A model generated the notes under the pieces. It searched no databases. It saw only the letters and a program-made list of their open reading frames with translations, and had not been told where the DNA came from. DNA of 6,612 nucleotides from Ilumatobacteraceae bacterium (GTDB lineage Bacteria > Actinomycetota > Acidimicrobiia > Acidimicrobiales > Ilumatobacteraceae): positions 1-6,612 of the forward strand of contig JAENVT010000370.1 of NCBI GenBank assembly GCA_016650435.1, in the 5' to 3' direction. A program made the translations under genes and the position numbers. Of this stretch, positions 6,011 through 6,612 are shown piece after piece (the first letter of the stretch is position 1; the number at the start of each line of letters is the position of its first letter).

Positions 6011-6612
6011 CTAGCCGAACAGTGCCGAGCTCGATGTCGTCACGCCGGGCACCGTGGAGGTGGTCGAGGTGCTGGTGGCCGACGGCGTGGTCGTTGTCGA
6101 CTTCACTGCGGTCGTCGGTACCGGCACTGTGGTGCTGGGGATCGTCGTCGTGGTCGACGAGGTGCTCGTCGTCGCGTCGGGATTCGGATAGTTGAACGAC
6201 GGCAGGCTGTCGGCCTTGCTGTACTGCTCTGGCTGCTTGCCGTCCTGGCCCCAGACGTAGACGAGGTCGCCCTTCTTGACCATTCCCGGGAATACCAGGG
6301 CGATCTTCTGGTTCATCCGGACACAACCGTGCGAGGCCGGCTCCAACGGCACGTTGTCGGCTCCGTGCGCGGCGATGCCGTAGTTGAAATACACCGGGTT
6401 CATCATCCCGCCCAGGGGCCCGACGCGCTTGCCCTCGTAGCGGCGGGTGAACCGGAACACGCCACCGGGTGTTTTGGCGTCGGCGCACTCGTCCTTCTTG
6501 ACCGGCTCGGGCAATGGCGCGCCGTTCGCGTCGGTGTCTTCGGTCAGGATCTCGCACCATTTCTGTGGTGTTCCGTCAGGGTTCTGCACTCCGGTGGAGA
6601 TGTGGGCGATCA
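6011..6612 (-). CDS. L,D-transpeptidase (YkuD), C-terminal part with Thr/Ser-rich tail (5' end outside window)
   Basis: The C-terminal 199 residues of a cell-wall L,D-transpeptidase, the class that makes 3-3 peptidoglycan cross-links or attaches proteins to peptidoglycan outside the membrane. The frame is open through the right edge; visible residue 1 is at 6610. The first residues read IAHISTGVQN, the usual strand after the YkuD core begins. The signature is complete: H82-G, then S93-H94-G95-C96-V97-R98-M99, with C96 the catalytic thiol (codon 6323-6325). TPGGVFRF (47-54) is the common TP-x-G-x-F motif, and KKGDLVYVW (112-120) ends the domain. C19 and C42 lie in an insertion and might pair. 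Residues 145-199 form a low-complexity Thr/Ser/Pro/Val tail ending SSALFG; most family members stop soon after the catalytic domain. It converges on ppx with 32 bases between stops. Confidence 0.9.
   Translation of the reverse strand, partial: IAHISTGVQNPDGTPQKWCEILTEDTDANGAPLPEPVKKDECADAKTPGGVFRFTRRYEGKRVGPLGGMMNPVYFNYGIAAHGADNVPLEPASHGCVRMNQKIALVFPGMVKKGDLVYVWGQDGKQPEQYSKADSLPSFNYPNPDATTSTSSTTTTIPSTTVPVPTTAVKSTTTTPSATSTSTTSTVPGVTTSSSALFG
6014..6178 (-). repeat. Low-complexity region encoding the Thr/Ser-rich C-terminal tail
   Basis: The minus strand is a run of ACC/ACG/AGC/TCG/GTC-type codons encoding about 55 residues dominated by Thr and Ser, with scattered Pro and Val (STTTTIPSTT, KSTTTTPS and similar). 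Repeats are imperfect, and codons vary among the Thr codons, so it is maintained as protein sequence rather than as a simple DNA repeat. Such tails are often O-glycosylated or wall-spanning in actinobacteria; that role is inferred. Confidence 0.6.

Noticed and set aside
5964..6560. A 198-codon minus-strand frame overlapping the L,D-transpeptidase
   Set aside because: It is an Arg-rich out-of-frame reading of the transpeptidase gene; the true frame carries SHGCVRM and continues through the window edge.

Overview
The window is gene-dense, GC-rich bacterial DNA. GTG starts, lipobox signal peptides followed by Thr/Ser/Pro-rich linkers, and a Ppx/GppA protein with a degenerate HD-like domain all suggest an actinomycetote, perhaps an Acidimicrobiia/Ilumatobacter-type organism. 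That placement is inferred from style, not from a marker gene. There are seven protein-coding genes. No RNA gene, mobile element or CRISPR array is visible, and no stretch over 300 bases lacks a gene.

Layout. At the left edge is the 3' end of a RarD-type EamA transporter on the + strand, followed by a small two-cysteine lipoprotein (288-662, +). This lipoprotein converges on a periplasmic-binding-protein lipoprotein of the branched-chain amino acid/amide ABC type (680-2098, -). A 99-bp divergent intergenic region (2099-2197) carries a strong ribosome binding site, a -10-like TAAAAT and a 7-bp inverted repeat, all oriented toward the binding protein. To its right is a tight + strand group: a membrane-anchored DUF305 protein (2198-2869), a lipoprotein of the neutral zinc metallopeptidase family (about 2917-4416), and a Ppx/GppA phosphatase (4413-5978) whose GTG start overlaps the protease stop. 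At the right edge, convergent on Ppx, is the C-terminal part of an L,D-transpeptidase (6011 to beyond the window, -) with a Thr/Ser-rich tail.

How they fit together. Five of the seven products are predicted to be exported or envelope-anchored: two lipoproteins with no catalytic motif, a DUF305 anchor protein, a protease lipoprotein and a wall cross-linking enzyme. The window therefore reads as a cell-envelope neighbourhood with one cytoplasmic phosphatase of phosphate/(p)ppGpp metabolism translationally coupled to the protease gene. No complete known pathway is present.

The most unusual feature is the metallopeptidase. It is an internal tandem duplication of the whole domain. The first copy keeps HEFGH and the downstream E-x-x-x-D. 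The second has lost the zinc site but keeps all four cysteines and the surrounding scaffold motifs, so it looks like an active-enzyme/pseudo-enzyme fusion.
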